Origin: Bacterioplanes sp965233665
Lineage (GTDB): Bacteria; Pseudomonadota; Gammaproteobacteria; Pseudomonadales; Oceanobacteraceae
Direction of reading: 5' to 3'
DNA: 64,000 bases
Assembly (NCBI GenBank): GCA_965233665.1
Contig: CBDDTG010000008.1
Coordinates: forward strand, 61,751-125,750
In this document: one piece after another, positions 63,458-64,000 of the stretch
Position numbering within the stretch: position 1 is the stretch's first letter
Layout: each line of letters opens with the position of its first letter
Notes under the pieces: model-generated
The model's database searches: none
What the model was told of the DNA's origin: nothing
Seen by the model: only the letters and a program-made list of their open reading frames with translations
Made by a program: the position numbers and the translations under genes

Positions 63458-64000
63458 ACGCTCTTTGCCTGAGTGGCTCCAGTACATGGAGTCACTGACC
63501 GCCACGGAAATCGATCTCGGACTTGAGCGTGTGGCCGCCGTTGCCGATGTTATGGCATGCCGGCGCCCAGCCCCTTTGACCTTAATCGTTGCCGGCACCA
63601 ACGGCAAAGGCACTACTTCGGCTTTGTTAAGTGCGCTGCTACAGGCGCAGGGGTTAAAGGTCGGTGTGTACAGCTCGCCTCACTTGCAGCGCTATAACGA
63701 ACGTGTGCAAATCAACGGTGAGCAAATAACCGATGCCGAGCTGGTGGCCTCGTTTGAGCGCGTCGAGCAGGCGCGTGGCGATACCGGGTTGACGTATTTC
63801 GAGTTCGGCACCCTCAGTGCGCTGGAGTTCTTTGCCCGCCAGTCGCTGGATGTCTGCATTCTTGAAGTTGGCCTGGGTGGGCGTTTGGACGCAGTCAATG
63901 TTGCCGATGCCGATGCTTGCGTGGTGACCAGCATTGGCTTGGACCATCAAGCTTGGCTGGGGAATAACGTCGACGACATCGCCTATGAAAAATGCGCCAT
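63450..64000 (+). CDS. folC: Dihydrofolate/folylpolyglutamate synthase (5' part)
   Basis: The first 183 residues of FolC, cut by the window end. It starts at ATG 63450, eight bases inside trpA, and reads MTKRSLPEWLQYMESL. The ATP-binding P-loop is GTNGKGTTS, and later family blocks are KVGVYSSPHLQRYNERVQING and EVGLGGRLDAVN. It adds glutamates to folate. In many relatives accD lies between trpA and folC; here there is no room for it. Confidence 0.94.
   Translation, partial: MTKRSLPEWLQYMESLTATEIDLGLERVAAVADVMACRRPAPLTLIVAGTNGKGTTSALLSALLQAQGLKVGVYSSPHLQRYNERVQINGEQITDAELVASFERVEQARGDTGLTYFEFGTLSALEFFARQSLDVCILEVGLGGRLDAVNVADADACVVTSIGLDHQAWLGNNVDDIAYEKCA

Overview
The window reads as a chromosomal segment of a marine-type gammaproteobacterium of the Oceanospirillales/Pseudomonadales sort. 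The evidence is gene order and gene type: leuC-leuD-leuB-asd-fimV-truA-trpF is the Pseudomonas-like arrangement, pepA faces lptF-lptG, and there are many c-di-GMP proteins, a TRAP transporter and a SO2930-type diheme cytochrome pair. Coding density is high. I saw no rRNA, tRNA, CRISPR array or complete insertion sequence.

Layout. 1-6.2 kb: the end of a flavin/iron-sulfur D-lactate dehydrogenase-type enzyme, then a PAS histidine kinase, a REC-PAS-GGDEF-EAL regulator and an isochorismatase-fold hydrolase, all on + and closely spaced. 6.2-7.6 kb: a small AT-rich accessory islet with a 3-TM protein, a lipoprotein and a transposase remnant. 7.6-16 kb: a periplasmic binding protein, Lon protease, an EamA exporter, an unknown lipoprotein, and an aldehyde dehydrogenase divergent from its probable AraC-type regulator. 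15.4-20.5 kb (minus strand): a TRAP transporter (dctP-dctQ-dctM) followed by a Cache-domain histidine kinase and a NarL-type regulator. 20.8-25.4 kb: a lytic transglycosylase, proS, a methyltransferase and a REC-REC-GGDEF diguanylate cyclase. 25.4-29.7 kb (minus strand): a diheme cytochrome lipoprotein, a parallel beta-helix lipoprotein and a membrane-embedded AraC regulator, which together form an uncharacterised system. 29.9-40.4 kb: ygiQ, a CHASE-GGDEF cyclase, alanine dehydrogenase, aceE-aceF and a nitroreductase. 40.5-47.6 kb: pepA, lptF-lptG, an RDD protein, menA, pdxH with a candidate structured RNA behind it, and a ketosamine-kinase-family protein. 47.8-64 kb: prpE, a flavodoxin-like gene, a tandem Usp, a LysR regulator, leuC-leuD-leuB, asd, fimV, truA, trpF-trpB-trpA and the start of folC.

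Several genes share a theme of three-carbon metabolism: lactate-type dehydrogenase, 2-oxo-acid-type TRAP transporter with sensor, alanine dehydrogenase, pyruvate dehydrogenase and propionyl-CoA synthetase. A near-identical FadR/PdhR-type operator core lies upstream of both the TRAP operon and aceE. Five conserved genes between about 49.3 and 53.8 kb (prpE, the flavodoxin-like gene, lysR, leuC, leuD) each carry one single-base frameshift at a short homopolymer. I read this cluster as probable sequence error rather than five independent gene losses.
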